A stretch of 64,000 nucleotides of DNA from Acanthopleura granulata (Eukaryota > Mollusca > Polyplacophora > Chitonida > Chitonidae), in NCBI GenBank assembly GCA_016165875.1, contig JABBOT010000002.1:17553419-17617418 (forward strand), in the 5' to 3' direction. This document shows, piece by piece, positions 11,570 through 25,600 of this stretch. The notes under the pieces are model-generated. The model saw only the letters and a list, made by a program, of their open reading frames with translations. It did not search any database and had not been told where the DNA came from. Positions within the stretch are counted from its first letter, which is position 1, and each line of letters begins with the position of its first letter. Both the position numbers and the translations under genes were made by a program.

Positions 11570-14500
11570 ATGGGCCTGGTCACTGTCCTATATTGTTGTT
11601 ACATAGCCGTTTTGGGATTCCCCGGTGCACCCGTCCTGGCCACGCTTGGAAAAGAAGGTGAAATAAGTACAGTGGCACAAGCATTATACCAGTTCTAAGA
11701 TGTGAATAATGCATGTCTTCAATGAGAAAAGAACATAGTTTTCAGTGAAGAATTCTTACTAAAACAGGTTGAGGTCTTTCTGAATTTCCTAACTGTTAAA
11801 CCTTTGGCTTACTCGATCATCCAGACAATTCTGACAGTTAAATCCTTTTTAAGCATAACAACCACAACGTCGAATTGCTACCGTACATAAGGTAAGGCTA
11901 ATTGTCACTTTATATTTACAGGAAGTTTCTCCTTCGCCTCTTACTATGGAGACCACATGGTTCTTCAGCGAGGACCCCAGAGAGCCAACATTTGGGGCTA
12001 CTCTGCGCACCTGGGTGAAAAATTGACGGTAACTGTGGGTGGTCATCAAATGTCCACTACCGTGGTCAGTGGTGACGTGGCTAAAGGCGGAGTATGGCAG
12101 GTCAGACTTCCGGCCATCACTAATCCGGGCCCTTACGTCATCACGGCCTCATCTGCTTCCGGCACGATCCAGCTACAAGATGTCCTCTTTGGAGACGTCT
12201 GGATTTGTTCGGGGCAAAGTAACATGCAGTTTACTGTATCTATGGTAAACCACTTACATTATGTTTCTGTTATTTGAACCAGGTATTCTAAAGAAAACGA
12301 CTAATCGACTGCTCCATAACTTAAAACAAGCACTCGATCCAGGAATTCAGTGTGTTGTTGAGGGTCGGTCTCTTGCGTCATGATTGTCTGGTATCGTATT
12401 AAAATATCAAACAGCAATATCTAGGTTATGTAATATGACAAAAATAAAAAGGCATGCTTATCAAACATTTTATGACATTCTGTATCGATGCTTACATATA
12501 TTTGGTCTGTTGTTGTTTTTTTATTTTGCGCTTCACAATATTTATTGAAGGCTTACAATTCATCCACGGAGATTGCCGAGGCTGACAACTATCCCAACAT
12601 CCGGGTGATGACCATTGGAACTGAGGCATCGGCACAGCTGGAAACCGATCTACTCAATATCCTACAGCCATGGTCTGTAGGCAGCAAGGGTAAGTTACGG
12701 GAGAATATGACTAGCTGTCAAGCTCAAAAGCGTTTTCAATTATGCATTTATGTGTATTTTTACGTCTGGTCCAAGGTGTATTAGGGTTATTGGAGTAGAC
12801 AATGATGGGAGCAGTAGTCTACTACATTTAAGTGACAGACATATAAATCTGTGTCCAGTTCAGCATGCCATCCCAATGGTCAGCTGAGATCTCAGTGGTT
12901 GACTGTTCAAATCATTTCTTTTGCACGCTTTGCAACCACCTCAGCTCGATGTACACAATACTGAAATGCTGGATTTTTGTTTTAATATTGGCAGTTTATT
13001 ATGGTTTCTATTGCTTTTCTAAAGTCTCCATTCATTCGACAGCACTTTTTGCCGTGGCCTTTTTCAAAACTGTATTTGCAGCTTATATTGTATATTACAG
13101 CTGAAATACTTGGCCTTGCCTGTTTTAGCTTCCGTCGGCGGACCAGACTGGAAATATTTTTCGGCCATGTGCTGGTTTTATGGGAAGTATTTGCACCTTC
13201 ACAGAGGTTACCCCATAGGGCTGATTAGTTCGACTTGGAGTGGATCGCGAATCGAGCCCTGGACGTCCCTTGTTGGATTACAAACATGTAGTGTCAACGT
13301 GTCAAGGTAAATTATGGCCATTAGTTCTTCTGAACAGGGTATGACCATTTTAGCCAAAGGAATAGAACGTCTCTTGGTATTGTCCCGTTGATATAGCACT
13401 ATTAAGCTCCAATTTATTTACTAGATCTTTAATGGCTGATTTGGTCTTGTCTATCTCAACTTCTGCTGAGCGAGTAGAGCTATTGATTAACAGCGATGGC
13501 TTTATATTTAACCTGTGTAACGTTGGCATTTAAGATTCTGTTTGAACAGAATTATATCATGCAGTAAGGCTTCATTTTTGTTATTGATCAGATGATTTTC
13601 TGTTTCCTGACAGCCCTATTGTGATGTCCCGTCCAGTATCCGGGAAATTTTACGTCCCCAGTGAGCCCACAGTTCTTTGGAACTCCATGATGTCACCGTT
13701 GGTGAAAATGACGATCTATGGTGCCATCTGGTATCAAGGTCGTATTACAGAAGGCTCCTATTACTTTATAAATAATTTTCTTTTGGGAACGTTTAAAGTT
13801 GTGCTGATTACAATTCTACTCGTTATTAATTTGTTTAAACAACATGACTTGAATAAGAACAGTCCAAGAATTCTTACCTTTTTGCTTTTGGTATAATTTC
13901 TATATCATTTCGGACACATCATGATAAGGCGTGTCAGGTCACGATAATACAGAAAGCATTTTGCTTCTCTCCAATGTTATCTTGACACCAATGTCTAGAT
14001 TTTACCTTTCTCACATTGTTCAAACTTATCGTTGTCACGGATATACTTTCGTATTTTGTGAGGGTGGGGACTGACATATAGCTTCAACGATACTGAAACA
14101 GGTTCGGCAAACGCCGGAAACCCGCCAGCCTACAAGTGCCTGTTCACGGCCATGATTGCCGACTGGAGGAAACATTTCCACGACGGTTCAGGAGGAGAAA
14201 CAGACGCCATGTTTCCTTTTGGATTCGTACAGGTGAATACAAACATCTAGTTAAATTTTCTGATTCACTGATTCACCAAACGCAACACACCGACCGGATA
14301 TTTAACAAACCTCTTAACATTCTGGAATGGATTAGCTGTTGATTGCTTTATCCTATGTCGCCTAGGGCCGTGTGTATCCCCTCTTGTAGCCCCATTATGG
14401 TTTAAGGGTTTGGATTCAGCCATAGATCGTTTGCGGAAAAAAAAATTGGTATAATCAATCCCGTTGGTTAGTGCTGTGTTGTTTCCTTTTTGGGTCGTTA

Positions 14501-17342
14501 GAAACTAAATGAATTGAGTTCAATTAGGCTGTTTTGGGCGATTAGTGGCCTATTGAGTTTAAAATGATGTATTCTTTCCATTTCTCGGAGGGTAGTTATT
14601 CCCATACCACGAAGGGAATCGTATTGATGGATTTCCTGGGATTCGCTGGGCCCAGACGGCTGGATATGGTTATGTGCCCAACTCTGTGCTGAAGAGAGTC
14701 TTCATGTCTGTGGTCATAGACCTTCCCGACTACAACAGCCCGTGGGGAACGTAAGTAACAAGTGCATAAACACATATACACACACACAATGTTAATACAC
14801 AAAATAACAAAGGGAGATCTGAGATGTTGGATTCCGGGATAAGACAACCGCTGATATAAGATCATGAATCCAGCTATGTTTGGTTTGTCTGTTCTTTTAC
14901 AGTGGAAAGACGGTAAAATCCAATATATTCTACGTCTTTGTAACATTTGGTTTCCATTGGTCAGTACATGGTCACATGATATTCCGCAAAATATGATGGA
15001 TATTCAGCAAAACGTGATGTACAACGGTCATGAGGCAACGCACAACGATCACGCGCCAATAGCTATCGACCTCGTGCACTTGTTCTAAAAGTTTATCTCC
15101 CTGAGTTCACTTTCTAACGTCCTTTTGAGGATGAAGTAAACAGTCGGACGACGGCTTTCTCAGCTAGCAACGCGGGAATTTAGGGCTTCAGTAGAGCAGG
15201 TCATATCTTTTCCCATTTCTTCAGCTTTCTTCCGGTATAATAAAGCACGTGATAATCCGCACTCGTTGAACATCACTTCTGTCGAGCTCATAATTTCTCA
15301 TGGACATCACTTCTCTCGAGCCCATAATTTCTCACGGACATCACGGCAAGCACTATCTCTATATTATATACACTGTTTTGATGTTGAATCAGTTTTAATC
15401 CGACTTTTCTTCATTGTCATCGTGGTATAGTTGGGTAGATTTCGTATGACGGAACTTTTTCGTAAATTGCTAAATGTTAAAAATCACAATTCGGTGCTTT
15501 CTCCAAAACTGAATACATCATCAAGTGACCACAAAAATATTTGGGACCTAATAACTTTCTCATCATCGGAACTGTTGTGGACGGTTTAATGGTTTAGGAG
15601 ATAGCGTTAGCACAGAGTCTTATCTTCAGAATTGCTATGATAAATATGTGATTGTCGCTGATAAAAATTTGAGGCTTAAATGGAATATCCTAACAAAATG
15701 GAAGTTAGTTCTGATACACAAACCTAAATGAGAGATACATCATCCATCATGACAAAAAGATCCATCATGACAAGAAAGATACATCATCCATCATGACAAG
15801 AGAGATACATCATCCATCATGACAAAAAGAGCCATCATGACAAGAGAGATACATCATCCATCATGACAAAAAGATCCTTTAGACAGACCCATTTGAAATT
15901 GTATTAACTATCATGACAAGAACTGCAATCATTTCCTATGTATAAATTTGATTGGGATTGTGTTAACGATCATGACAAGAACTGCTATCATTTCCTATGT
16001 ATAAACCTGATTGAGATTACGTTAACTGTCATGACAAGAACTGAAATCATTTCCTATGGATGAACCTGATTGGGATTGTGTTAACTATCATGACAAGAAC
16101 TGAAATCATTTCCTATGACAAGAACCTGACTGGGATTGTGTTAACTATCATGACAAGAACTGAAATCCTTTGCTATGGATAAACCTGGTTGAGATTTATA
16201 TTAACTATCATGACAAAGATAAAAAATTAGTTCTGATGGAGAAACCTAATATCAGGGATAAAGTCACAAGTTAAAAATAAATTTGTGCTTCCTATATTAT
16301 GGAATGGTGCAATGCTGCAATGAGATTCGCTTCCTTTAAGCCTTGCACAGCAAGAAAATACTTGATCTTGTGATACATGTATATATGTTTACTAGAAAAA
16401 TAATCTAAAATGTTGAGTCGATGACTTTGAAAACTAATATGTAATTGAATCAACTAACTTAATCAGGATCCATCCACGCGACAAAAAGGATGCAGCTGTC
16501 CGCTTGGGTTTGGCCGCCGAGGCCGTGGCTTACGGGGTTCCTAATGTACGATATCAGGGACCTTTCCCTACCACCGTCTCCGTCAACCCGACCTCAGGTA
16601 CGGTGACTATAGAGTTTGACAGCGGCAGGACGCCCCTCGAAGTCAGGAGCAAGGACGGTTACGAGGTAATAAATTATGGGTTGACATTAATAGCATATTT
16701 TGTTTTCTTTTTATAAGGGTTACGTGGTGGAATAGAAAATGACTTTTCATATTCTTGCAGCCTGCGGATGGTTGTGAGTTTCCTCCAGGCTCTGTCCGGT
16801 TTCCTCCCGTCGTATAAGTGAAATATATTTGAGAACAATGTAAAACAGCAATCAAATAAATCAATCACATATTTGCCTAGCTAGGGAAGGTTTCCTTGAA
16901 AATGGCGGCTCTTGAACGATTGACCATGGAAAAAATGCTGATAGGACATAGACTCGGCTCCAGATTGCCAGATAATTATAGACTGGTTTATTTATTTCAT
17001 AAAACTTTCAGTGAACAATGTCGAAATAGCGTTTAATGTTTTCTGATCAAGGAATCTCTTTTGTTTTTTCTTGTATTTTCTGTTCCATAGGTTTGCTGTT
17101 CCATAAACGTAACTGTATCATGCGACCAAAACGACGCCGAATGGAAGGCAGTGCCCATAACGGGTCACCGGACGTCATCTATAGACTTGACGTACCGTCA
17201 GAACTGCGGCGCCGGTGTCCATATCCTTGGCGTCAGGTACGCCTGGGAGGAGAGTCCGTGTGCGTTTAAATCCTGTGCTGTTTACAGTAAAGCTAACGGT
17301 CTGCCAGCCCCGCCTTATATGTCCCTCGGAATGTATACCTAA
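11570..17342 (+). CDS. Sialate O-acetylesterase, tandem copy B
   Basis: Nine exons: 11570-11657, 11922-12244, 12551-12689, 13129-13306, 13614-13738, 14102-14232, 14596-14750, 16467-16665 and 17091-17342. They join in frame to 529 aa, close to the 523 aa of human SIAE. Exon 1 is a signal peptide (start MGLVTVLYCC), so the product should be lysosomal or secreted. Exon 2 holds FASYYGDHMVLQRGP and the nucleophile motif CSGQSNM (Ser129). Exon 8 starts with the catalytic His motif IHPRDK (His382). Exon 9 is Cys-rich and ends near LPAPPYMSL, as in vertebrate SIAE. Two family motifs are altered: WGG is WSG (220-222), and QGE(T/S)N is QGSAN (Glu lost at about 286), so activity may be changed. The exon 5 donor is gtcgta, a weak GT site. 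The family removes 9-O-acetyl groups from sialic acids. Confidence 0.93.
15725..16220. repeat. Minisatellites in intron 7 of SIAE copy B
   Basis: Two adjacent arrays share the core 'catcatgacaag'. At about 15725-15870 short units built from 'gatacatcatccatcatgacaa' repeat. From 15912 the core 'catgacaagaact' recurs at 15912, 15971, 16030, 16089, 16149 and 16209 (the last diverged), a 59-60-bp period. The longer unit also has 'atcatttcctatg' and 'gattgggattgtgttaac'. Confidence 0.85.
16755..16868 (+). repeat. SINE 3' fragment in intron 8 of copy B
   Basis: It carries the body end 'gcctgcggatggttgtgag...ctctgtccggtttcctcc', then the tail 'gtataagtgaaatat...aatcaaataaatcaatc'. The head is missing. 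Confidence 0.7.
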
Positions 17343-19626
17343 CACGTCCGAATAAATTTGTTTTATCCCATCAATGTTCGAGTTAGTCAAGTGTTATGTA
17401 AGAGTAGTAGCAGAGGTATTGTTTACCGAGCGTTCACGGTGATGGCCGAATGTCTTCCGTACTCTGCATGACTGCTGAGTTCCTGAACTTCAACTCAAGT
17501 ATATAAAATATAGAAACGTATTTTATGATTTAAATACTGGCAGTTCTTAACTTTCGGAGCAGTATTTTTCTGATTACCCAACATGGTCGTCCAAATGCAC
17601 CGTGAGGGAAACGCCATTTTGTCTGTGGGTCTTGCTGTTAACAACCTCCACAGCAATGCTAGAAAAATGTTATCGTAGCAGTCAATCTATAATTGTATCC
17701 TGCTTATGCAGTGGTTTGCTTATACAGAGTTGTGGCCCTTGATTCAACCATGTGCATAGGTCACCCGTGTGCAGCTTTCTTATATGCTGAGGAAATGCAA
17801 CGACACCCTGCTTGAAGACGTTCAGAGATTTTAGACTTCGGACTCGCACTAATAAACTCCAGATTTCAACCTGAATAAGTTGTTGAGCTCAACTCTGGAA
17901 TTTTCCCTCCCCTCTTACAGTCAGATGCCCACAATGATTGTAAAATTGGATATCCGATTTATTTGTTGAAATTTGAACGTTAGTTTACAGATCTTTAAAA
18001 AAATATATTCCTTAAAACCTATTCTAGTTTCTGTCTATTAGTTTTTGTAGGACTGTCCACTTGAACCCAAATCTCAGGTGATATACAGAGAACGACTGAT
18101 AACGCTGCATTCCTCAGTAACTCAGAGCCAGTATTTCGTCATTATATGACTGAAATATTGCTAATGTGGTTAAACTCATAATCACCCATTCGTTCAGAAC
18201 GAGTAGAAACATTTGGGATCCGTTATAGCTGGCAGAAGGAGAAAAACTGAGCCTTTCAGTAAGAACTGATTTATAAGAACTGATAACCATGAATACTTAC
18301 ACAGCTCGTATAGCAGGGCAAATCCTGACACGTGTGTCTCTCCTACAGCATTGGAAACTGTTCACTACTTCCACTTCCAGGAAACTATCTTCCGTTAAAA
18401 TTATGTATATTTTACGACATGTTTTGTGCTAATTTTATTAATGAGACTGGCCTTACGGAATTTAACTCTGGATATTGTTTCACTGCTTGACGGCTCTGAC
18501 TGTGATTTTGACACTTCGCTTAGTATTACGATGCAAAAAAACAAATGAGCGTACTCTGTTGTTTCGTGTCGCCGATGTACATTCGATTTCAAGATTGACC
18601 TACATATGGGTAAGACTTTAGGAAACTCGGAGCGATTTATATATGTCTAAATAATTTTGAATTAACCATAAGTTACCTTTTTTGTGTGTCATAATTTAGC
18701 TCGTTCCTTGAAAATTGCCCCTCGCTAATTCCATAAGTAACTGACCTGTCAGCAAGGTTATACGGAATGCTAGGACACACTTAAGATCTTTTGCCGGCAC
18801 ACGTTGAAGCTGGCCATGAAGCACCTATCGTATTTAAAGCTCATTGAAAAAATTAGGATAGATACATACCAATGTTTGCCGATTGTTGAGAACATTCGTG
18901 TGAAGCTACATTCCATGCTACTGTCCGGTGAACATTAGTTAAAAGTTAATAATAATAATATGTGAAGTGTGCGTTCAGAAATATTTCGTTTGTATGACGC
19001 AGTTAAGTTCACGGGAGAACACACTGTTCGTGTAAAACACTAATTCTACCACCAGTCATGAACCCCAGAAGAACTTAAATGTAACATTACAGGAATTTTT
19101 ATTAGCGCCCTCTATATTACTATATATAGCTCATTCATGCAGGGAGAGTCTTTAATTATTGCGTTGAATTAATTGTGTCTGTGTACAGTTATGGGTTGTA
19201 TCACATGGGTTGTATTCTATGTCAGCAAAATGATCCATATGGACAAATTGGCGAATATGAGCAATATTTTAATTCCACTTTGATAAGCAGAATGACAGGT
19301 GTGTGAAATCTAAGATTACAACATGATGATCTAGGGAACGCTAACGATTGATTCTTGATTAATTATATATAAACGCTCAAGATGCAGGGTACATGAAACA
19401 TTCATTAATATAATATTGTGTAAGAGACTTTATTATGTGATATTTTTTATTTCGTTATTATAAAGTTAATAAATGTAGAAGTATCGATACAGTATGGTTC
19501 AAGGGAAACTACCCAACTCTCGAACTTAATAAACGTTATCTGGATGTCTGATATACCAGAACTGTCTTAAAGCCTGCTAGCTCTGAGTGTGACACAAACT
19601 GATATACGATTGGCCACGTGGCAGAC
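17343..19626. other. Copy B 3' end and spacer before copy C
   Basis: An AATAAA at 17351-17356 lies only 8 bases past the stop of copy B. The rest is AT-rich DNA without a recognisable exon, RNA gene or clear repeat. Confidence 0.5.
17351..17356 (+). terminator. Polyadenylation signal of SIAE copy B
   Basis: A canonical AATAAA sits 8 bases after the TAA stop. The same motif at the same distance follows copies C and psiD, which implies a conserved, very short 3' UTR. Confidence 0.65.
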
Positions 19627-22600
19627 ATGTTAGTAACACGGTCTCAGAGTTTGTTGGTTGTCGTAATTTTGGCCTGCAGAACTGTTTTAGCTACGTTAGG
19701 AAAGGAAGGTGAGTCTGCTTCAACTAGCCTAAACGTATCCAGTACAGCTCAAGCTATGAGTCGGCGCGTACATGTAAACAAGCTTTGTGAGTACAGTGGA
19801 CAACTGAAAGAACACTGCTAATGAAAATCCAAAAGCCGACTTAGAAGTAATGTTAAAATTACCGTTTAACGCGTCGTCGCTTTGCCCCAATGTTGGGAGT
19901 GTAGGGTGGAGTGACGACTTAACATCTAATGGTGTCTTATACCAACTATAGGGTCATTTGTTACGTAAATTATGAAATAAACGATATTAAGAAAAACCGG
20001 GGTACAATACTTGTAATTCATCTCTTTGTTTGAAAGAGAGTTCTGTGACAAATGTCATAACGTCGCTCTTAATCTTTTCCATGAACATTGTACATAAAAA
20101 CCCAGTTACTACAATATACCTATCTTTTGTAACCTAACTGAATGCGTTGATACACAGGAAGTTTCGCCTTCGCCTCTTACTATGGGGACCACATGGTTCT
20201 TCAACGGGGACCTCAGAGGGCTAACATTTGGGGCTACTCCCCCAACCTGGGTGAAAAAGTAACGGTAACAGTGGGCGACCACCCAGTGTCCACTACTGTG
20301 GTAAAGGGTCACGTGGCTAAAGGCGGTGTATGGTCAGTTAAACTTCCGGCTATTACTAATCCGGGTCCTTACGTCATCACGGCCTCATCTACTTCCGGTA
20401 CAGTTCGGCTACATGATGTCCTATTTGGAGACGTGTGGATTTGTTCGGGACAAAGTAATATGGCGGTTACAGTGTCCATGGTAAGACTCAGTAGTAACAC
20501 CATTTCAACAATGCCTGAAGAGACCGGAAAAAATAGGCCTACCTGTTGTAGGTGTCATCAAAACGATGTTCCTCAGCCCTTATCTATGCTTGAAAGTTCT
20601 CTTTTTGTTGACGGGTATGTCCACAAATACGATTTATGTTAAAATATCAAGCACCTTTGTGCAATGGTCAAGGGTCAGCAACTAGATAAGTAGGGAGTTC
20701 AAAGATGGTACACGGTGTTTTTGCTTTTGGTTGACGTCAGAGGTTTCTTTAATGTCTGTTTTCATCTATGGCCATTATCGACCCACATCATTGTCGGCTA
20801 AGTGAGATAATATGTATAAGTGACGTAAATTAGCTGTAATAAAGTGATTCCGGTTAGTGGATATCTTGTACTTGACAATTGTAATTAACGTTCTACATTT
20901 CTAAAAACTTCAATTACTGGTACCTGTACAGCATTAATAAGTGATCTGTGCTTGCAAATAATTTCACTTGGAAATTTTGTTTCCAGATATATACATACAC
21001 ACTTTTGTTTTAACTGTTCGTTTTGGAAATAAGAGACATTTAGACCGTCAGTGACATGACTTATGTAATGGTTAATGCTGGTTGTTGTAGACCTACAACG
21101 CGTCGCAGGAAATCGCTGACGCTGACAACTACCCAAATATTCGGGTCATGACCATTGCCAACAAAGCCTCCCCAACTCCGGAGACTGACCTCCTAAAAAT
21201 CCAACAGCAGTGGTCAGTAGCCAACAGAGGTAGGTACACACACACATGTATATGTAGGTATACTCACATTTATCTATACACAGATAACCCGGATTGCTTT
21301 GCACATAAGGCAGGAACCCGGCTTCAGCATCTATCGATGAGAAAACCATATTAAGTACACTCAAATGTATTATTGTGATTATTTATATTATTGGTAATTA
21401 AAATAGAAGCAATATATTTCACTTATGTGTCAAGTTAATGGCTGGAGGCGCCCCACCAATTGCAGGACAACCTCTCGAATCTGCTGGGTATGGCTTTGAT
21501 GGCGCGACTCGTGGTGGTGTGATGACGTGGTCAAGAGAGCATTCTAAGAGAACACATTTGAAGATGGGGCCATTTAGCAATATAATCACCTTATAAATTA
21601 TGTATTCTGGGATCAACCGAATTATACCTATCTATGCATGTACATTTTTATCTGCACATGTATGTAAAATATACTCTCTTATTATTCGAAGTACACAGAT
21701 ATTGAACGCCAAGTTACGATTTGCATTCAAACTACTTTTCAAAAACAGGCAATTCCTAATTTAATCTTTGTTGAACAAGGGAACTTGTAGTGTCTATATA
21801 GGATATCAAGGAATATTCAATTTATGTATGGTTTTGTGGCACTTAGCAAAAATCGAGTCAATAAATAGAAGTGAGGGCGAGTGTTTGGGTCGCCTATCCT
21901 GACCAGTGTGTCGCCTTTCCCATGTACTACGTTTATTAATGTACTCTTATTTTTCTAGCGTCTATCGGAGGATCAAACTGGAACTACTTTTCTGCCGTCT
22001 GCTGGTTTTACGGCAAGTATTTATACCGTCATCGAGGTTACCCCATGGGCCTGATAGCCTCGGACTGGGGAGGGGCCGCAATACAACCCTGGATGACTCC
22101 TGACGGTTTAGCAGCGTGTAACCAGAAAGTTCCCAGGTATTATATATTTCTGAGTGGACTTTCAAAGTTAATATTAATTAATGGGTGGTATGTCCAATGT
22201 GAGGTCATTTCTGGGAACATCATGAAATGGCTAATCACATCCTAACCTAGATCCTATGCGGTCACTGTTGTTCATGCAATATTGTATCTAGTTCGGGTAA
22301 ATTGCCATCTTAAAGTAGAATTTCTCCACTAAAATATTAGCACAAATCTATGTTCCTGCCTTGATAACAGTAAACAAAGCTGTCGTCGTTTCGATCAATC
22401 TAACATGCACATTACATCCGAGACAAAGCTGCAGGTGTTGAAACACATACCTACAGCAACCTCTATGGGCTTATTTACATATGTTTTCTGCCCCTACATT
22501 TTATGGAACTTTCAATAATATGTTGATATGTATTGTTATATAAGAGCCCAATCGTGGTGGTCTAGCCCATCCCAGTCTTCAGTATTTGTGTTTTCTGTTC

Positions 22601-25600
22601 CTGCATCTTATGTAGTTTTCACAACTGTGTTGGTATATTTTGTTACATAACAGCCCAATCGTGGTGGGTTGAGCCCGTCTTTGTACTCAGTATTTGTGTA
22701 TTCTGCTATTGCACCTTACGTAGTTTTGACAACAGTGTTGATGTATTTCGTTCTATGAAAGCCCGATCGTGATGGCGAAGCCCGTGCCAGGCAAATTTTA
22801 CGTACCCCGGGAGCCAACGGTTATGTGGAACTCTATGATAGGGCCTTTGGTGAATATGACCGTTTATGGAGCAATCTGGTATCAGGGTAAGACGTAACAT
22901 GTTTAGTCAGATGTGGCATCAACCCAAAGATGAAATTCACCAAGTTCCGTCAACATCAACTACATGCAAGATCACATATTTATTTAACGAAAAACAATCT
23001 TTGTTTTAAGTGAAATTTCCTAAGTAACTTTAACACATAGATTTTAACCCAGAGATGAAATTTATCAAGATCCAGATCAACCGCATGGGAAATAACTTTT
23101 TGTATAACTTAAGCAATTTCCAGTGAAATTTACTCAGCAGTTTTAATATCCATGGTTTTCATTTAACACTGAAACATATAAATAGTAGAGCCTCCTATTA
23201 CTACATACCCGTCCATCGATTGCCGCTTTACCGTTAGGGGAGACAAATGCTGGGAACCCACCAGCCTACAAATGTCTGTTCCCGGCCATGATTGCCGACT
23301 GGAGGAAACATTTTCATGGCGGTTCTAGAGGAGAAACAGACGCCATGTTTCCTTTCGGATTCGTACAGGTGAGTCTGATTATTGTATTTATATTAACCTA
23401 AATCACCCCAACCCTACCCCACTCTACCCCAAAACAGTTAAGTGTCAATTTGGGTAAAATCCGCGCAGTTATGTTAAACAATACCTTGTTATTTCTTAAC
23501 CGTTGTATAGGTAGGATTTTGGATATTGCAAGAAAAACATCACTATGGCTTAAAGCTGGCTTGTTGAAGTATGTAGACTTTGTTGACCTGAAATTAGGTT
23601 TGCCAAATTGAATTTTTTAGAATTATGTAACAAGTATTTTCATGCATTAGGAAAAGTCAGTTCTAAATCCATGAATGAGGGATATAATCATGCATTTTCG
23701 AGGCTACATCCAAACATACACGTGCCTTGCACCTTGGAGTGGGAAACTTAAACAAAGCCGCAACTCGTAACGCAAATTGTGTTAGCTTTGCCTTTTAATT
23801 TCTGGTTCAGCTGGCCCCACACAGAAACAACAATGAAATTGGTGGATTTCCCGGCCTGCGTTGGTCTCAGACAGCAAACTTTGGCTACACACCTAACTCT
23901 GTAATGAAGAATGTGTTCATGGCTGTTGCTATGGACCTTCCTGACTTCAACAGTCCAAATGGAGCGTAAGTCACGCTGTTTTTGTGTTTATCACGAGAAT
24001 AAACAACAGGTCATTGATACCGGTCATCCAAGATGTTCAAAATAAATGATAAATTCCTCTTTTCTCTTTAACGAAAGAAAGATTTTCTTGTCCAAATGGC
24101 TAAGTGAACGATTAAATCTTTTATTTTCTATGGTTTCTTATATAATTATTGTTGAATCAGAATAATGATGTAAAAGGGGTAAGCAGTGTGGATGGGGGGG
24201 GGGGCTACTTGACACTGTTCTCAGTAGCTCAGCGTCTCCGGTGATGGGTAATTCCATGTAGGGAAATTAACCAAGAAGAAATTTGGCCAACATAAAACTT
24301 CCCTAAGTCTAAGATGTATTCATGTTCAACTGAACACACCTAGCCATAGAGTATATCAGGGTGCTTATCATATCCATTGGACCAGGACCTACTGAAAGTC
24401 CACATGGCTTACGAAAATAATTCGCCTGACCGTTAGATTCTATGCAAGATGAACAGCAGACTGATTATACTTGATCCTGCTGAGATTGGATGTGTGTGTT
24501 GTGGTGGTGGAGAGTGGTGGGGAGAGACCAGTCACAGGTGCGACGATGCTTAACATAACTGAAATAGAGAGTGTGCACAATCTTCTAAAGATTTAACTAG
24601 ACAGAACAGTGATCCACGCTATACCGTTTCCATAATGCCAAACCAGCTCAAGCTGGCTGACCCCCACCATGCACGTAGAGCACAGCGTCGGTCATATTGT
24701 ACACCATGAGGAACATTCCATTACTTTTACAATTCAAATCCGCTCTAATATTTGGTGTATAATGAATCACTCAGTCACCTTGTGCTAAAATGTCAAAACC
24801 AACACTGAAACAATCTCCTCTATCAATGATCAGCCGTTGTGACAAACCGAAAAGCCGTAATGTCCCAAAAGATTTTCGTGGGGAATTTATTTTGTTGTTT
24901 TCTTTCATTCTGGTTTTTTCTTTTGCTTTTCCTTATAAGGGTACTTCGCTTATTGCATTTCATTGTCAATTATCTGTCTTTGAAACTTTGCCGAGGCTTC
25001 GAATTCAAATATGGGGCACGTTTGCTTGACGAATTCAAGTGAAATGGAGTAATAGAAATTAAATTGTTTACTCGTTTACCTTTATACATATATAGCATAA
25101 TTTTGACTTCTTCAGGATTCACCCACGCGGCAAGCAAGACGTTGGTCTCCGCTTGGGTTTAGCAGGCGAGGCGGTGGCTTACGGGGTTTCCAATGTAAGA
25201 TATCAGGGACCATTTCCTACCACTGTGTCAGTCAACCCGACCTCAGGTACCGTGACTATAGAATTTGACAGCGGAAGGACACCCATCGACGTCAGGAGCA
25301 ATGATGGTTACGAGGTATGAACTCCCGGTTTACCAAATACCTTGTCCATACAATGGCCATGGTTTCATTTAAACGTTTATAAGTGTACTGTGCGGTTTTA
25401 TGAAATATTTTAAGCTATGTCTTAAAGATGGGTGTCTGTCTTGGAGAGGCATTGAGTGTTACTTAGCACAAGAAAGACGTTTAGGCCCCACACTTACGAC
25501 AACTTGTAAGCCAAAAATCGAGATTGATCGACGTAAGTCTTGGATTAATCGTACCATAACTCGTGGAAGATTGGCGAATTAATCTAACCAACTTAAAAAT

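Noticed and set aside
23861..23880. Loss of catalytic His in the RWHQ-like motif (RWSQ or RWAQ in the SIAE copies)
   Set aside because: Counting along the human protein from memory places the known catalytic His in the IHPRD motif, which is kept in B, C and E. The RW(S/A)Q change therefore does not show loss of catalysis.
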